A stretch of 64,000 bases of DNA from Nguyenibacter vanlangensis (GCF_038719015.1 NZ_CP152276.1:2089501-2153500); one strand, 5' to 3'; positions 52,764-62,086 are shown, counted from the stretch's first letter. The notes: generated by a model not told the origin, from the sequence alone. Numbers and translations: made by a program.

Positions 52764-52982
52764 CGCCGGCCCGGCTGCGCCGCGATGGCCGGGATTGGGG
52801 AACAGGCGTGATTCGATCCGGCCGGCCGGTCCGCGCGGGCGATCGGTTCGGGCCGGGCGTGCATGGAAGGCGCAATCGCCGGGTCATGTCCCGTCGCCGG
52901 CACCGGCCCAGCGCTGGCGCGACGAAAACGTCCCGGCCCGCGCCGCAGCAAGCTGGCCGCTCTCGCGAACAGGGTGATTTTA

Positions 52983-53972
52983 TCACCCCCCGAAGTGGTC
53001 GCGGTAATCGCCCGGTGTTGTCGACAGACAACGAAGAAAACCACGCCGAAGGGTTTCCTCTGAACCGAATCCGCACCGTTCGGCGATACGTTTGATGGGG
53101 GCGGTTTCGGCCAGCAGGCGACAGGCAGCCTCCACGCGCAATTCCTCGACAGCCCGCAATGGTGTCCGGCCCGTGGCCCGGACATAGTGTCGGCTGAAAC
53201 TGCGTTCGCTCATGCCTGCCTGTTCAGCCAGGCGTGATAATGTCAGGTCGCTGGCGAGATTCGTCGCCATCCAGCTATGCAGAGTATCGAACCTGCCTCC
53301 GCCCATCTGCAGGGCGAGCAGTGTGCTGAACTGGGCCTGGCCACCAGGGCGTTTGAGAAACACGACCAGATCTCGTGCCACCGCCAGCGCGACATCGCGT
53401 CCAAGGTCGGATTCCACCTGAGCCAGGGCTAGATCGATCCCGGCCGTAACGCCGGCCGACGTCCATGTCGTGCCGTCCCGAATGAAAATCGGATCGGGCT
53501 CGACGCTTATGGCGGGAAAGCGCTGGGCCAGTTCGGCGCAGCGCGACCAATGCGTGACGGCACGCCTGTTGTCGAGCAATCCTGCCTCCGCCAATAGAAA
53601 GGCGCCCGTGCAGATCGAGGCCACGCGCCGGGCCGCTTGTGCGCGATTGCGCAGCCAGTTCACCAGAATGGGGTTGGCGGCGGCCTCATTCACACCGATC
53701 CCGCCTGCGACCAGGAGCGTGTCGACGGGCAGGGTCATGGGCGGCAACGGTTGCGCCACCAACCCCAGTCCGGAGGAACTGGTCACGACCGATTGCGCCG
53801 CGATCATGACCGGGGCGTAAAAAGCGGCCGCACGGCCGGAATGTCTGACGGCGATATTCGCGGATCCAAAGACCTGAAGCGGACCGGTGACGTCGAGCAG
53901 TTGCACGTTCGGAAAGGCCAGGATCTCGACACGGCGAGGGAAGTTTGGCGGAAAATGAGGATCATCTGGCAT
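52983..53972 (-). CDS. GlxA-type AraC-family regulator with DJ-1/PfpI domain
   Basis: 329 residues from MPDDPHFPPNFPRR. The N-terminal DJ-1/PfpI-like domain (about 14-180; LLDVTGPLQVF, ASICTGAFLLAEAGLL) acts as sensor, and the C-terminal double HTH (RLAEQAGMSERSFSRHY, KRIAERCGFGSEETLRRGF) binds DNA. It is divergent from the isonitrile-hydratase-like gene (60 bp), whose product has the same DJ-1 fold, so the regulator probably controls that enzyme gene and may sense the same ligand. Confidence 0.9.
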   Translation of the reverse strand: MPDDPHFPPNFPRRVEILAFPNVQLLDVTGPLQVFGSANIAVRHSGRAAAFYAPVMIAAQSVVTSSSGLGLVAQPLPPMTLPVDTLLVAGGIGVNEAAANPILVNWLRNRAQAARRVASICTGAFLLAEAGLLDNRRAVTHWSRCAELAQRFPAISVEPDPIFIRDGTTWTSAGVTAGIDLALAQVESDLGRDVALAVARDLVVFLKRPGGQAQFSTLLALQMGGGRFDTLHSWMATNLASDLTLSRLAEQAGMSERSFSRHYVRATGRTPLRAVEELRVEAACRLLAETAPIKRIAERCGFGSEETLRRGFLRCLSTTPGDYRDHFGG

Positions 53973-54032
53973 GGCCGCCAGATCCTGCACCGGTAGAGTG
54001 ATTTCATTCAACCATAGAAAGACATGATCACC

Positions 54033-54722
54033 ATGGCGCTGCGTATTGGATTGATGCTGTTTCCACGGGTACAGCAACTGGATCTGACCGGACCCTATGA
54101 AGTTTTTGCCATGCTTCCGGATTGCCAAGTCGATCTGGTGGCGCGAACCATGCAGCCGGTGGCGACCGCAACCGGGCTGACCCTGATGCCGACGACAACA
54201 TTTGAGACGTGTGGTGCCTATGACGTCCTGTGCGTGCCGGGCGGGGTGGGAATTACACCGCTGCTGAAAGATGGGGATGCCTTGGATTTCGTGCGACGAC
54301 AGGCTGGGACGGCACGCTATGTCACGTCCGTCTGCACCGGTGCGCTATTGCTGGGTGCTGCGGGATTACTGCGCGGGCGGCGCGCCACGACGCATTGGAA
54401 TGCGCTGGATCTGCTGCCGCTCTATGGAGCCGAGGCCGTTCGTGAACGGGTCGTGCAGGACGGGAACCTGATTACGGGAGGCGGGGTAACGGCGGGGATC
54501 GATTTCGCGCTGACGCTGGCGGGAGAAATTTTCGGACATGAGGCCGCGCAGGCCGTTCAGTTGCAGTTGGAATATGCCCCGGCTCCCCCATACAATGCCG
54601 GGACGCCGGACGGTGCGCCCCTGACGGTGGTGGCGAAGGTTCGTGCGCGACTGGAGGGGGTACGGGCGGAACGAGAAGATATCGTGCGACGGAAGCGTCG
54701 GCTGACAGATATCATTGAATAG
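54033..54722 (+). CDS. DJ-1/PfpI-family protein, isonitrile-hydratase-like
   Basis: 229 residues, near the length of isonitrile hydratase InhA. LMLFPRVQQLDLTGPYEVFA at the start and VTSVCTGALLLGAAGLL with the candidate catalytic Cys match that group, which hydrates isonitriles to N-formamides; THWNALDLLPLYGA follows. The family contains other hydratases, so the substrate is tentative. The start MALRIG was preferred; MITMALRIG three codons earlier is also possible. Confidence 0.8.
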   Translation: MALRIGLMLFPRVQQLDLTGPYEVFAMLPDCQVDLVARTMQPVATATGLTLMPTTTFETCGAYDVLCVPGGVGITPLLKDGDALDFVRRQAGTARYVTSVCTGALLLGAAGLLRGRRATTHWNALDLLPLYGAEAVRERVVQDGNLITGGGVTAGIDFALTLAGEIFGHEAAQAVQLQLEYAPAPPYNAGTPDGAPLTVVAKVRARLEGVRAEREDIVRRKRRLTDIIE

Positions 54723-55056
54723 ATATTGTTCATTACGTCTTTGCATATGAGGTGTTTACCGCTTTCGCCACCATCAAGAACGCCAGAAGGTCCGCAACGG
54801 CCAGACAAGCCACCCCGATTGTCGACGCAGCAAGTTGCGTCACCGGAAAGCAGGAGGTCGAGAGCGAACCCGACAATTGGATGACCAGATATGCGCTCTC
54901 ACCCGTTGGGCGGGATGAATGCCCAAGAGGCCGGGCGGCCGGACCAAAAGAATGGTCTCGCAACAGAAACGGCCACACTCGACCTCCGGAACGAACACCG
55001 ACCGGTCCCGACATCTGAAAGCCGGACGGCGTTCGAACTGGGCCATGGGCAAAGGG
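54723..55056. other. Intergenic region, possible gene remnant
   Basis: 334 bp between the isonitrile-hydratase-like gene and the end of the second TonB receptor. On the minus strand a frame ending at 54733 contains a hydrophobic segment (ASTIGVACLAVADLLAFLMV) that could be the last helix of a lost membrane protein, but the frame upstream is not convincing. No terminator with a T-run was found. Confidence 0.35.
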
Positions 55057-57426
55057 TCAGAACGCCAGGGACAGCGTCCCGGTTACGTTGAAGCGCGGAT
55101 AGAGGTAATAGGTCGGCGAACCGCTGGCGGCAATCATGCTGCCACGAACGCCGCGGGTAGCGATGGCATTATTGTCCAGCCCGTTGACGCCAGTGCGAAC
55201 GAACCCGCCGCCCAGATTGTTGAAGTTCAGCCGGAACGTCGGCGCCTTGACGAACCCGAAGGACGGGAAATGATAACCGATCGCCAGCGAGTCCGTGACG
55301 AAACCCGGCATCTTCTCGTCATTCATGAAGGTCGCGTACTGAGAGGACGTGTAATGAACGCCGACATTCCCGAAGAATTTTCCATCGTCATAGGTCAGCC
55401 CGAAATTCGCCAGTACGTGCGGCGCCTGGACCGCCGTCTTGCCCCTGGTGGGCAGGTAGTCGGCAATCGTCTGGCCGTTCGCGAGCACCCCTGTCGCCGG
55501 CAAATTGGAATCCATGGTCGCGTCGAGATATTCGACCGACGCATAGGGGCTCCAGTGATGGAACGGATGCCCCGCAATCATCGCATCGAAGCCGCGCGCC
55601 GTCTGGTTGCCAGCGTTGATCGTGGAACCGATGGACTGGTTGTTCACATAGACGTTTGTCGAAACCAGGCGTTCGGTGATCGCATAGTTGAAGAATTCCA
55701 GGTCGGTCATGAAATAACGGTTGTCGTAGCGCCAGCCCAGCTCTTCCTTGATGGAATATTGCGGCTTCGCGTTATAGGGATTCCCGATATATTTGCCGGT
55801 TTGCGCATCGAAGACCTGTGACAGCGATCCTGGATCCGGCATGCGATAATCGCCTTCGGCGTTCACATAGATCTGGTTATGCGTGTCGATCTGATAACCG
55901 ATGGAAAGCTGCGGCAGCGGCACGACGAAATTGCTCTGGACCATCGGCGCCGTGGACGCGAAATTCTGGCTCCAGCGGTTGATCATCGAGACCTTGAAGC
56001 CCGCAGTCACCACAAGCTTCTTGTTGAAGAATTTGGACGTATCCTGAAGGAACAGGGAATGATTCTTCCATCCGGAATCACCCTGGTAAGGCATATACCG
56101 GGAGCCGTCCTGAAAGAGCCCGGTGGACGCCGCATACGGGAACGGCTGCTGCCCGGTCGCGGACAGGACCGAATAGCGATTGACGACCTGGTTGTCCTGA
56201 TAGTCGAACCAGTATCCGAGTTCGATGTGATGCTGCTTGCCGATATCGTAGTTGAGCTTGGCGACGGCCCCCGCATGCGGACGGAAGACGCTGTAATAGG
56301 ACGCAGCCGGCACATGGCCGCTCAAGGCATTCCCATCCGCCCCCAGCGTCACGGGCGTGACGTCGGCGTTAAACAACGTGCCGTTGTAGGTGTAGCCGCC
56401 GTTATAGACGTAATAGGGCTTGAAATCGAACGAGAAATTATATGGCAGATGCAGGTGGACCGGCGTCGTGATGAAGACCTGGTCCCACATATTTCCATCA
56501 AGGCCGCCGTACGTCGAAGGATTCGACGGATCGTAGGTCGCCTGGTAGTTGTAGGTTCCAAGCCCGTGCTTCTTGTTGAAGAACTGGCTGGCCGTCGGGT
56601 AGAGAGGCGCCGCGGTGAACTGATGATTCCAGGAGACGAAAACGTTGACGGAGGACCCGTCATCGAAATCCTTCACCGCGCCGAAATCGAGATGACGCCG
56701 CGCGTTCGTCCAGGGACCGGTCCAGTTCCGGGCATGCTCATGCGAGAACGAGAAATAGCCACGAATACCGCTATTGCCGATGTCACCGCTTTCGACGCGC
56801 ATGAATTCACGCGACAGATTGTTCGTGCCGTACGAAAAATCCATCAGGCCACCGAACTTATGTCCGGGCGTATAGGTCTGCGCATCCATGACGCCGACCG
56901 CGGCAGACGTTACGGGCAGTTCGATCGCGGCCGACCCCGGGGTCACCGTAACATGATCCAGATCTTCGGAATCGACATTCTGGTTCAGATAATAAGCGGT
57001 TGCGACGGGAACACCGTTGAGCAGGATGCCCATGTCGGAATCGGTCAGGCTGCGGCTGTTGATCTGTCCACCCAGAATACCCGAGGAATCGACGGTCGAG
57101 ACACTGATGCTCGGCAGATTCTTGACAAGGTCCAGTGCCGTATTCGTCGGACTCTGCATTTCGATATACTGCTTGGTCACGGTCTGCACCGAATGCGGCG
57201 CGGTTTCGTGACGCATCATGCCGCCGCCGCCGGAATGGAAGGCGGAAACACTGATTTCTTCTCCGGGCTTGGGCGCCGGCGCCGAGGGTGCGTTCTTATG
57301 CGCACTTATCGCAGCAAATCGCCGCGCCTGAGGCGCGTCCGCCTGCGACGCCACAGGCAACATAACGGCACAACCTCCCAGCATTGTTGCCGCGAGCAAG
57401 CACACACGAAATCTCTGATCCACCAC
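55057..57426 (-). CDS. TonB-dependent receptor (second locus)
   Basis: 789 residues. Signal region LLAATMLGGCAVMLPVASQA, a TonB-box-like EEISVSAF, plug domain (LDLVKNLPSISVSTVDSSG, MGILLNGVPV), and a barrel ending FNVTGTLSLAF with the terminal Phe. The start is GTG (57424-57426) preceded by GGGGGA. Plug and barrel resemble receptors of the ferrichrome/unknown-nutrient type; no siderophore genes are nearby. It lies downstream of the NUP gene on the same strand, 652 bp apart. Confidence 0.9.
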   Translation of the reverse strand: MVDQRFRVCLLAATMLGGCAVMLPVASQADAPQARRFAAISAHKNAPSAPAPKPGEEISVSAFHSGGGGMMRHETAPHSVQTVTKQYIEMQSPTNTALDLVKNLPSISVSTVDSSGILGGQINSRSLTDSDMGILLNGVPVATAYYLNQNVDSEDLDHVTVTPGSAAIELPVTSAAVGVMDAQTYTPGHKFGGLMDFSYGTNNLSREFMRVESGDIGNSGIRGYFSFSHEHARNWTGPWTNARRHLDFGAVKDFDDGSSVNVFVSWNHQFTAAPLYPTASQFFNKKHGLGTYNYQATYDPSNPSTYGGLDGNMWDQVFITTPVHLHLPYNFSFDFKPYYVYNGGYTYNGTLFNADVTPVTLGADGNALSGHVPAASYYSVFRPHAGAVAKLNYDIGKQHHIELGYWFDYQDNQVVNRYSVLSATGQQPFPYAASTGLFQDGSRYMPYQGDSGWKNHSLFLQDTSKFFNKKLVVTAGFKVSMINRWSQNFASTAPMVQSNFVVPLPQLSIGYQIDTHNQIYVNAEGDYRMPDPGSLSQVFDAQTGKYIGNPYNAKPQYSIKEELGWRYDNRYFMTDLEFFNYAITERLVSTNVYVNNQSIGSTINAGNQTARGFDAMIAGHPFHHWSPYASVEYLDATMDSNLPATGVLANGQTIADYLPTRGKTAVQAPHVLANFGLTYDDGKFFGNVGVHYTSSQYATFMNDEKMPGFVTDSLAIGYHFPSFGFVKAPTFRLNFNNLGGGFVRTGVNGLDNNAIATRGVRGSMIAASGSPTYYLYPRFNVTGTLSLAF

Positions 57427-58078
57427 TCTATCCCCCGTATTTCAAGATTTCAGAGCGCAGCCCAGTGATGCGCCCCGCATGCAAGAAGCTGCCCCGACCA
57501 CCCCCCGGTCGATCGGTAGCAGTGCCCCTGGGGGGTTATCGCATCCGACGCGATTGCGACTTTTCCCAGTGCTTGCACCATTGGATCACCAGCGCGACAA
57601 AGAATCACACGGTGCGGCATCGAAATATGCTGACGTGGAGATGAATTTAGAAGCAGAAAAAACTCAGCGAACCGTTGCGTTAAATGCTACGCCTCTGCGT
57701 TTCCGCCGCGCCCGGATTCGCCTAAGACGTCGCGACAGAGTGTTGCAACGATCTGTCGCAAAGGACGCCCGGAAGGGATTATCCCCCGAGCGATGATCGA
57801 CGCGGGATGAATCGAATGGATCAAGTCGAACAGCATTCCACTACCAACGCCTGGTTGAACCGGACCTTTCGTTTGCCGGCACGCCGCACGGCGGCAATTT
57901 TCCCGAATCCATCCCCACGGCATTCATTTCGCCATCCGTGCCCTCATCGCGCGCATCGGTATGGCGAGGCGGCCTGGCTGCTCCCTTGCATCAGGCCTTG
58001 CATTCGGGTCATTGTCGGGTCGTTCGACCCGGATGGTTGATCGGCGTTCGGTGCGGCCGGATATCAAACAAAACGAGG
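57427..58078. other. Long intergenic region upstream of the second TonB receptor
   Basis: 652 bp. It must contain the receptor promoter. I found no RNA gene, no riboswitch pattern and no protein frame with family resemblance on either strand; a 77-codon plus-strand frame at 57807 is Arg/His-rich and probably spurious. The left 250 bp include a G/C palindrome-like CCACCCCCCGGT/CCCTGGGGGG area. Confidence 0.4.
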
Positions 58079-59209
58079 TCAAGGGGCCGACGGGACATGA
58101 TCACGATAGCGCTCCCAATGATCGAGTATTTCCGCGACCACCGGCGCGCCGGCCCGTTCATTGTTGTCGAACGCGACCGCCTGGCCCGGTCCCTCGTCCC
58201 CCATGGATTGGGTTACGTCGGTCCCCGGTGGCGGCATGGAGAAATTGGAGCCCGATCGCAGCACCATGATCCGGTTCGCATCCACGAAGCCCAGTGAGGC
58301 CAGGGTGCGCATTTCACCCTGACGGGTCTGGCTTTCCTCGTTCGTCATCACGAACAGGCCCTGCCCCTTCGTCCAGAGCTTCACCCAGTTCTCGGCCCAG
58401 CGATTGCGCGGCGCGCCGTGCCAGTAGCGTTTCGCCCCCAGCGTCTCGCCCATCAGGACGGATGGCGGCTTCTGCGCCGCCGGGAAGCCCACCCAAGCCT
58501 TGCGACGTACCGCGACCTCCGGATCGTCGCTCAGCACGACGGTGCGGCTGATCCGATAGGCCCAGCGTGCCAGCCCCTGGTTCAGCGGATAGGCCTTGCT
58601 CAGTTCCGCGACATCGGTCACCGACCCGTAATGGTTGGGATTCGCGGGCAACGTGTCGGGGCGCGAGGCGCCTATCGCATACAGCCCATAGGGCCAGTCC
58701 TTCGGGATCGTGCGGTCGTCGATCTCTCGCAGCGCGTCGCCGTCGACCACCCAGCGCGCCCAGGCGACACTGCCGACAGAGGCGACATTCGGATCGACGC
58801 CCGAAATCCCGGTGAACAGCCAATAGGTGTGATGAAAGTCGAAGCGTGGATCCAGAACGAATGCCACAAGGTCCATCACCCCATGGCGCAGGACGACTCC
58901 ATACAGCCCCGCCTTGTTGCGTCGAACGACATCTGGCGCACCCCGGACCGATACCCTCTCGTCAAGGTGTTCCCGCTCCACCCAATTCTGATACTCGCCC
59001 GGCGCGTCGCCGCGATCCGCGCCGTTCTCCCAGTTGGCAACGACAACGAACTTCACCTCCTCCGCCGCGTGCGCCGGGGCCGGGGCCGGGGCCGGGGCCG
59101 GGGCCGGGGCCGGGGCCGGGGCCGCGCAGGCTGACAAACCCGCCGCTCCTGCAAGAAGGACGGAGGCGAATCGCGTCACGTACCACCCGCTCCGATCTTG
59201 TTTGCTCAT
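58079..59209 (-). CDS. Purine nucleoside permease (NUP) family lipoprotein
   Basis: 376 residues. The lipobox LSAC near residue 28 follows a signal sequence, then an Ala-Pro dipeptide linker. The body fits the NUP family (PF06516), related in fold to nucleoside phosphorylases: FHHTYWLFTGISGVDPNVAS, WARWVVDGDALREID, IPKDWPYG, and FVMTNEESQTRQGEM. In fungi NUP was described as a purine nucleoside transporter; in bacteria the role is open, perhaps nucleoside binding or cleavage in the periplasm. It is divergent from a LysR gene and upstream of a TonB receptor. Confidence 0.8.
   Translation of the reverse strand: MSKQDRSGWYVTRFASVLLAGAAGLSACAAPAPAPAPAPAPAPAPAHAAEEVKFVVVANWENGADRGDAPGEYQNWVEREHLDERVSVRGAPDVVRRNKAGLYGVVLRHGVMDLVAFVLDPRFDFHHTYWLFTGISGVDPNVASVGSVAWARWVVDGDALREIDDRTIPKDWPYGLYAIGASRPDTLPANPNHYGSVTDVAELSKAYPLNQGLARWAYRISRTVVLSDDPEVAVRRKAWVGFPAAQKPPSVLMGETLGAKRYWHGAPRNRWAENWVKLWTKGQGLFVMTNEESQTRQGEMRTLASLGFVDANRIMVLRSGSNFSMPPPGTDVTQSMGDEGPGQAVAFDNNERAGAPVVAEILDHWERYRDHVPSAP
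59076..59123. repeat. Eight GGGGCC hexamers in the NUP gene
   Basis: Exactly eight tandem copies of GGGGCC (plus strand) encode the Ala-Pro linker just behind the lipobox on the minus strand. Copy changes preserve the frame. The tract could form G-quadruplexes on the plus strand and is prone to slippage. Confidence 0.95.
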
Positions 59210-59541
59210 ACGATATTCCGCTTCGTTTTTCCAGATTTTTCATCGCGATGGCGCACTGATGACGCATCAACAGGCGACGAAAAAAGCGTGATGCGCCCCA
59301 TCAGTCCCCCGCGACCACGGCAGATCCGCAGAGCAGTGCTAGTGACTGTATGACAACATAAAATCGCCGATATCGAACCGCTCGTCCAACACAAAGAAAG
59401 TGACAGGTCGTTGCATTTTTGTCGACGCCGGCGCAACCGCCAGTTCGCCTTGACGTTTCTTGATAAAATCCGTCAAGCTGGAATTCGAAACGTGCCGCGT
59501 TAAGCCACATACCGTGAACAAGGGTCTCATTAACCAGTCCG
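59210..59541. promoter_or_regulatory. Divergent control region of NUP and LysR with dyads
   Basis: 332 bp. Three related palindromes: CATCGCGATG (59241-59250), TGATG-ACG-CATCA (59257-59269) and TGATG-CGCCC-CATCA (59289-59303). The shared half-site TGATG makes them candidate binding sites of the adjacent LysR regulator, close to the NUP start. The rest is without recognisable genes. Confidence 0.5.
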
Positions 59542-60510
59542 ATGCCCACTATAAAAACCAGACCACCCGGCAGTCGTAACGCGAGCCGAATTTTTACGTT
59601 GTCCCGCTTTTCGATTTATTTCGAGATGGTGGCACAAACGGGTTCCATTCGACAGGCCGCGAGTGCGCTGAACGTCTCGGCATCGGCGGTCAATCGACAG
59701 ATTCTGGCTGTGGAACAGGAGATGCGGCTCCTGCTGTTTCACCGGCATAGTGCGGGCCTGACCCTGACGGCAGCCGGGGAGTTGCTGCTGGCGGCGATCA
59801 TGTCGGGAAAACGCGATTTCGAATCGTTCCGCACGCGCCTCGAAGATTTATCCGGTCTTCGCCGCGGCCTGGTGGAAATGGCTGTGGTCGAAGCCGTCAG
59901 CGATCGTTTCATTCCGGAAATTCTTCTGGAGGTCCACAAACTCTATCCCCGTGTCGAATTCAACATCCGGACACTGGATATCGCGGAAATCTGGGAAGCG
60001 GTCACCAGTAACGAAGTGGATTTCGGCATCTCAATCCGCAAAGGCGCATCGAAGAAGGTCCATACAGTCGCCACCCTCAATTCACCCGTCGGTCTGGTCG
60101 TGCGATCCGACCATCCGCTCGCCGACCTGCGGGAAACCAGACTAAGCCATGCGGTGGGATTGAAACTCATTCTTCCCAGCGGCACCTTGGCAATCGGCGC
60201 CAATATTCGCGAAACCCTGGCGCGGCATAGCGTCAACCTGCACGCTGCGATCACCAGCAACCGTATCGTCAGCATCAAGTCGCTCGTCAGAAGCGGCCTG
60301 GGAGCAGGCCTCCTGACGCTTGCCGACGTCATGAACGAAGTGAAGGCCGGAGAATTCAGCTTCGTCCGGTTGATCGATACCGGCATCACACCCCTGAATT
60401 TCTCTCTCTTCTACCATGTCCAACGTAGCATTTCTCCTGCCGCGCAGACGGTGATCGACTTGATCTCGGATAAATTCAACTCAATCCTCGACGATACGGA
60501 TCAGACGTAA
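59542..60510 (+). CDS. LysR-family transcriptional regulator
   Basis: 322 residues. The winged helix includes YFEMVAQTGSIRQAASALNV and SASAVNRQILAVEQ; the effector domain starts near GLVEMAVVEAVSD. The N-terminal extension of about 20 residues before the HTH is longer than usual. Divergent from the NUP gene, it probably controls NUP and perhaps the TonB receptor. Confidence 0.9.
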   Translation: MPTIKTRPPGSRNASRIFTLSRFSIYFEMVAQTGSIRQAASALNVSASAVNRQILAVEQEMRLLLFHRHSAGLTLTAAGELLLAAIMSGKRDFESFRTRLEDLSGLRRGLVEMAVVEAVSDRFIPEILLEVHKLYPRVEFNIRTLDIAEIWEAVTSNEVDFGISIRKGASKKVHTVATLNSPVGLVVRSDHPLADLRETRLSHAVGLKLILPSGTLAIGANIRETLARHSVNLHAAITSNRIVSIKSLVRSGLGAGLLTLADVMNEVKAGEFSFVRLIDTGITPLNFSLFYHVQRSISPAAQTVIDLISDKFNSILDDTDQT

Positions 60511-60805
60511 CTGCCTCGATCGAGTGCATCGGCACCAAGAAAGGTCGCTCGGGGAAATGCGCAATCGCCTGGCGCAGGATTGGAAACGCCCGCCACGTGA
60601 ATGGGCCGAGGCCAAAACGTAGTTCGCCATCATCTTCGGCGAATGCTTCACCCTCTGAGTGAAACAGGCCCTGCGCAAAATCCTGGATAAGCTCGAACAT
60701 GTTTGGAAAAACAGGGACAGGCGATTTTTCGGGCGAGAAAAATGTGTCCTCCACAGCCTGGATCACCGACCGGCCACACCGAAAACCTCGATCTCGGACT
60801 TATAC
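60511..60805. other. Decayed sequence between LysR and the GFA pseudogene
   Basis: No intact gene. On the minus strand a GTG-initiated frame (60476-60766) reads MFELIQDFAQGLFHSEGEAF and SEIEVFGVAGR appears in another frame; both may be pieces of decayed genes. It overlaps the LysR 3' end by 35 bases, so I do not call it a gene. Confidence 0.35.
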
Positions 60806-61040
60806 CGGTCTCTTGTCCGAGGCGTGATTGCGCATAGCGCATGAGATTCCCCGTTATCTGGTCCCAGTCAAGCGCCTCGCCCGTTCAGACATGGAAGGTT
60901 GGACGGATCGTGTTCGGGTTATCCAAGCTCACCGTCATGACGTCGAGTTCACCAGGGGTATCGTCCCGGCGATAGGCCGGAGGGGACCCGCACCGGTCGC
61001 TGAAGCTGCGGGTGACGCCGGGTTGAGAGAGGACGACTCG
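60806..61040 (-). pseudogene. GFA/CENP-V family pseudogene (C-terminal half)
   Basis: Minus-strand translation gives VTRSFSDRCGSPPAYRR, ELDVMTVSLDNP and RPTFHV, then TGA (60885-60887), then TGEALDWDQI and RYAQSRLG in the same frame. This is the second half of a GFA-type zinc protein (FCxxCGSP, then LDxP and RPTFHxW). The stop stands where Trp is expected (TGG to TGA), a zinc Cys is Ser (FSDRCG), and the N-terminal half is missing behind an upstream TGA at 61041-61043. So the gene is dead, truncated next to the end of the following LysR gene. Confidence 0.75.
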
Positions 61041-61064
61041 TCACCTGGGTCTGTGAACGAAGAG

Positions 61065-61931
61065 TCAACTCTGTTGGTACGACGCACGCAATTCGGTGGC
61101 AAGGCTTTCAACCGCCAGATCACGGTCTCCGCCCGAACCAAACACCAGCCCGATCGGTAATGATGGAAGGATCGGCACTCCTGCGTCATCATCGAGAACC
61201 CGTATATCCTTGGGAATGGAGCAAAGAGGCAATGGAGAAATTGCCAGGCCAGCCCTGACGACCGCAATGAGGCTGGAAATACTCGGGCTGGAATAGGCAA
61301 TGCGATAGGGACGGCCAGTATGTCCCCAAGCATCCAGTGCCATAGCCCTGCCGATGCAACCTGGCTGGAACAGAGCCAAAGGCACCGTCGGCTGTTCATG
61401 AAGAGCATGTTTGGTTGCGCATATCCACCGCATGGGCTCCTTCCGGAGCACTTCCACGCCATGATCGGATCCCGTCGTCGTAACGATGCCGATATCGATC
61501 TTTCGGTCGCGTGCCAGTCGGGACAAAGTCCCGCTCGGCTCGCACACGACATCGACCTGCGTATGGGGGAATCTATTCGAGAATGATTCAAGAGCAGAGC
61601 CGAGACGATCGCCAACATAATCCTCCGGCACGCCCAATTTTATTTTCGCGGTGCAGGATTTTATCCTCATTTGCATCGCAGCTTCTTCCTGCAAGGTCAG
61701 AATCCTGCGCGCATAGGACAGCAGGATTTCACCTCGTTCCGTCAGGATCATACAGCGTCCTGTTTTCCGGAAGAGCGGTGGTTGGCCCACCATCTCCTCG
61801 AGTTTTCTCACCTGCATGCTTACGGCGGACAACGTTCGACCGACGCGGTCGGCGGCGGCCGAAAACGAACCGGTTTCCGCAATGGCGACCAGCGTCGCCA
61901 GAAGCTGACTTTCAAAGGCGTCCTTCATCAA
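61065..61931 (-). CDS. LysR-family transcriptional regulator
   Basis: 288 residues: LLATLVAIAETGSFSAAADR and SAVSMQVRKLEEMVG form the winged helix; the effector domain begins near AKIKLGVPEDYVGDRL as in regulators of the PecT/HexA-like or CynR-type groups. Divergent from the 36-codon ORF and EamA gene. A dyad TTGAAC-N6-GTTCAA lies 29 bp before its start. Confidence 0.92.
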   Translation of the reverse strand: MMKDAFESQLLATLVAIAETGSFSAAADRVGRTLSAVSMQVRKLEEMVGQPPLFRKTGRCMILTERGEILLSYARRILTLQEEAAMQMRIKSCTAKIKLGVPEDYVGDRLGSALESFSNRFPHTQVDVVCEPSGTLSRLARDRKIDIGIVTTTGSDHGVEVLRKEPMRWICATKHALHEQPTVPLALFQPGCIGRAMALDAWGHTGRPYRIAYSSPSISSLIAVVRAGLAISPLPLCSIPKDIRVLDDDAGVPILPSLPIGLVFGSGGDRDLAVESLATELRASYQQS

Positions 61932-61959
61932 GGTCCCTTCCCCGAATGCTCCAATTCTA

Positions 61960-61977
61960 TTGAACGAAACGGTTCAA
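61960..61977. promoter_or_regulatory. Candidate operator 1 (TTGAAC-N6-GTTCAA)
   Basis: Perfect dyad TTGAACGAAACGGTTCAA, 29-46 bp upstream of the LysR start. It fits a LysR recognition site (T-N11-A) and autoregulation. Confidence 0.5.
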
Positions 61978-62086
61978 GCCAATTCGATTGTTTATCTACC
62001 ATCCGGTATCGAAACATAGGGAAGTCATGCGACACCCCTGGCCAGCCTGTCTTCATACGTAAAAACCCCATAGAGAGGAACGTACC

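Noticed and set aside
54733..55014. A 93-codon minus-strand ORF with a hydrophobic end
   Set aside because: Only the last 30 residues look protein-like; no supporting start signal. Mentioned as a possible remnant only.
57807..58040. A 77-codon plus-strand ORF
   Set aside because: No ribosome site, Arg/His/Pro-rich composition and no family resemblance.
60828..61160. A 110-codon plus-strand ORF
   Set aside because: Antisense to the GFA pseudogene and the LysR 3' end, which both have family resemblance.
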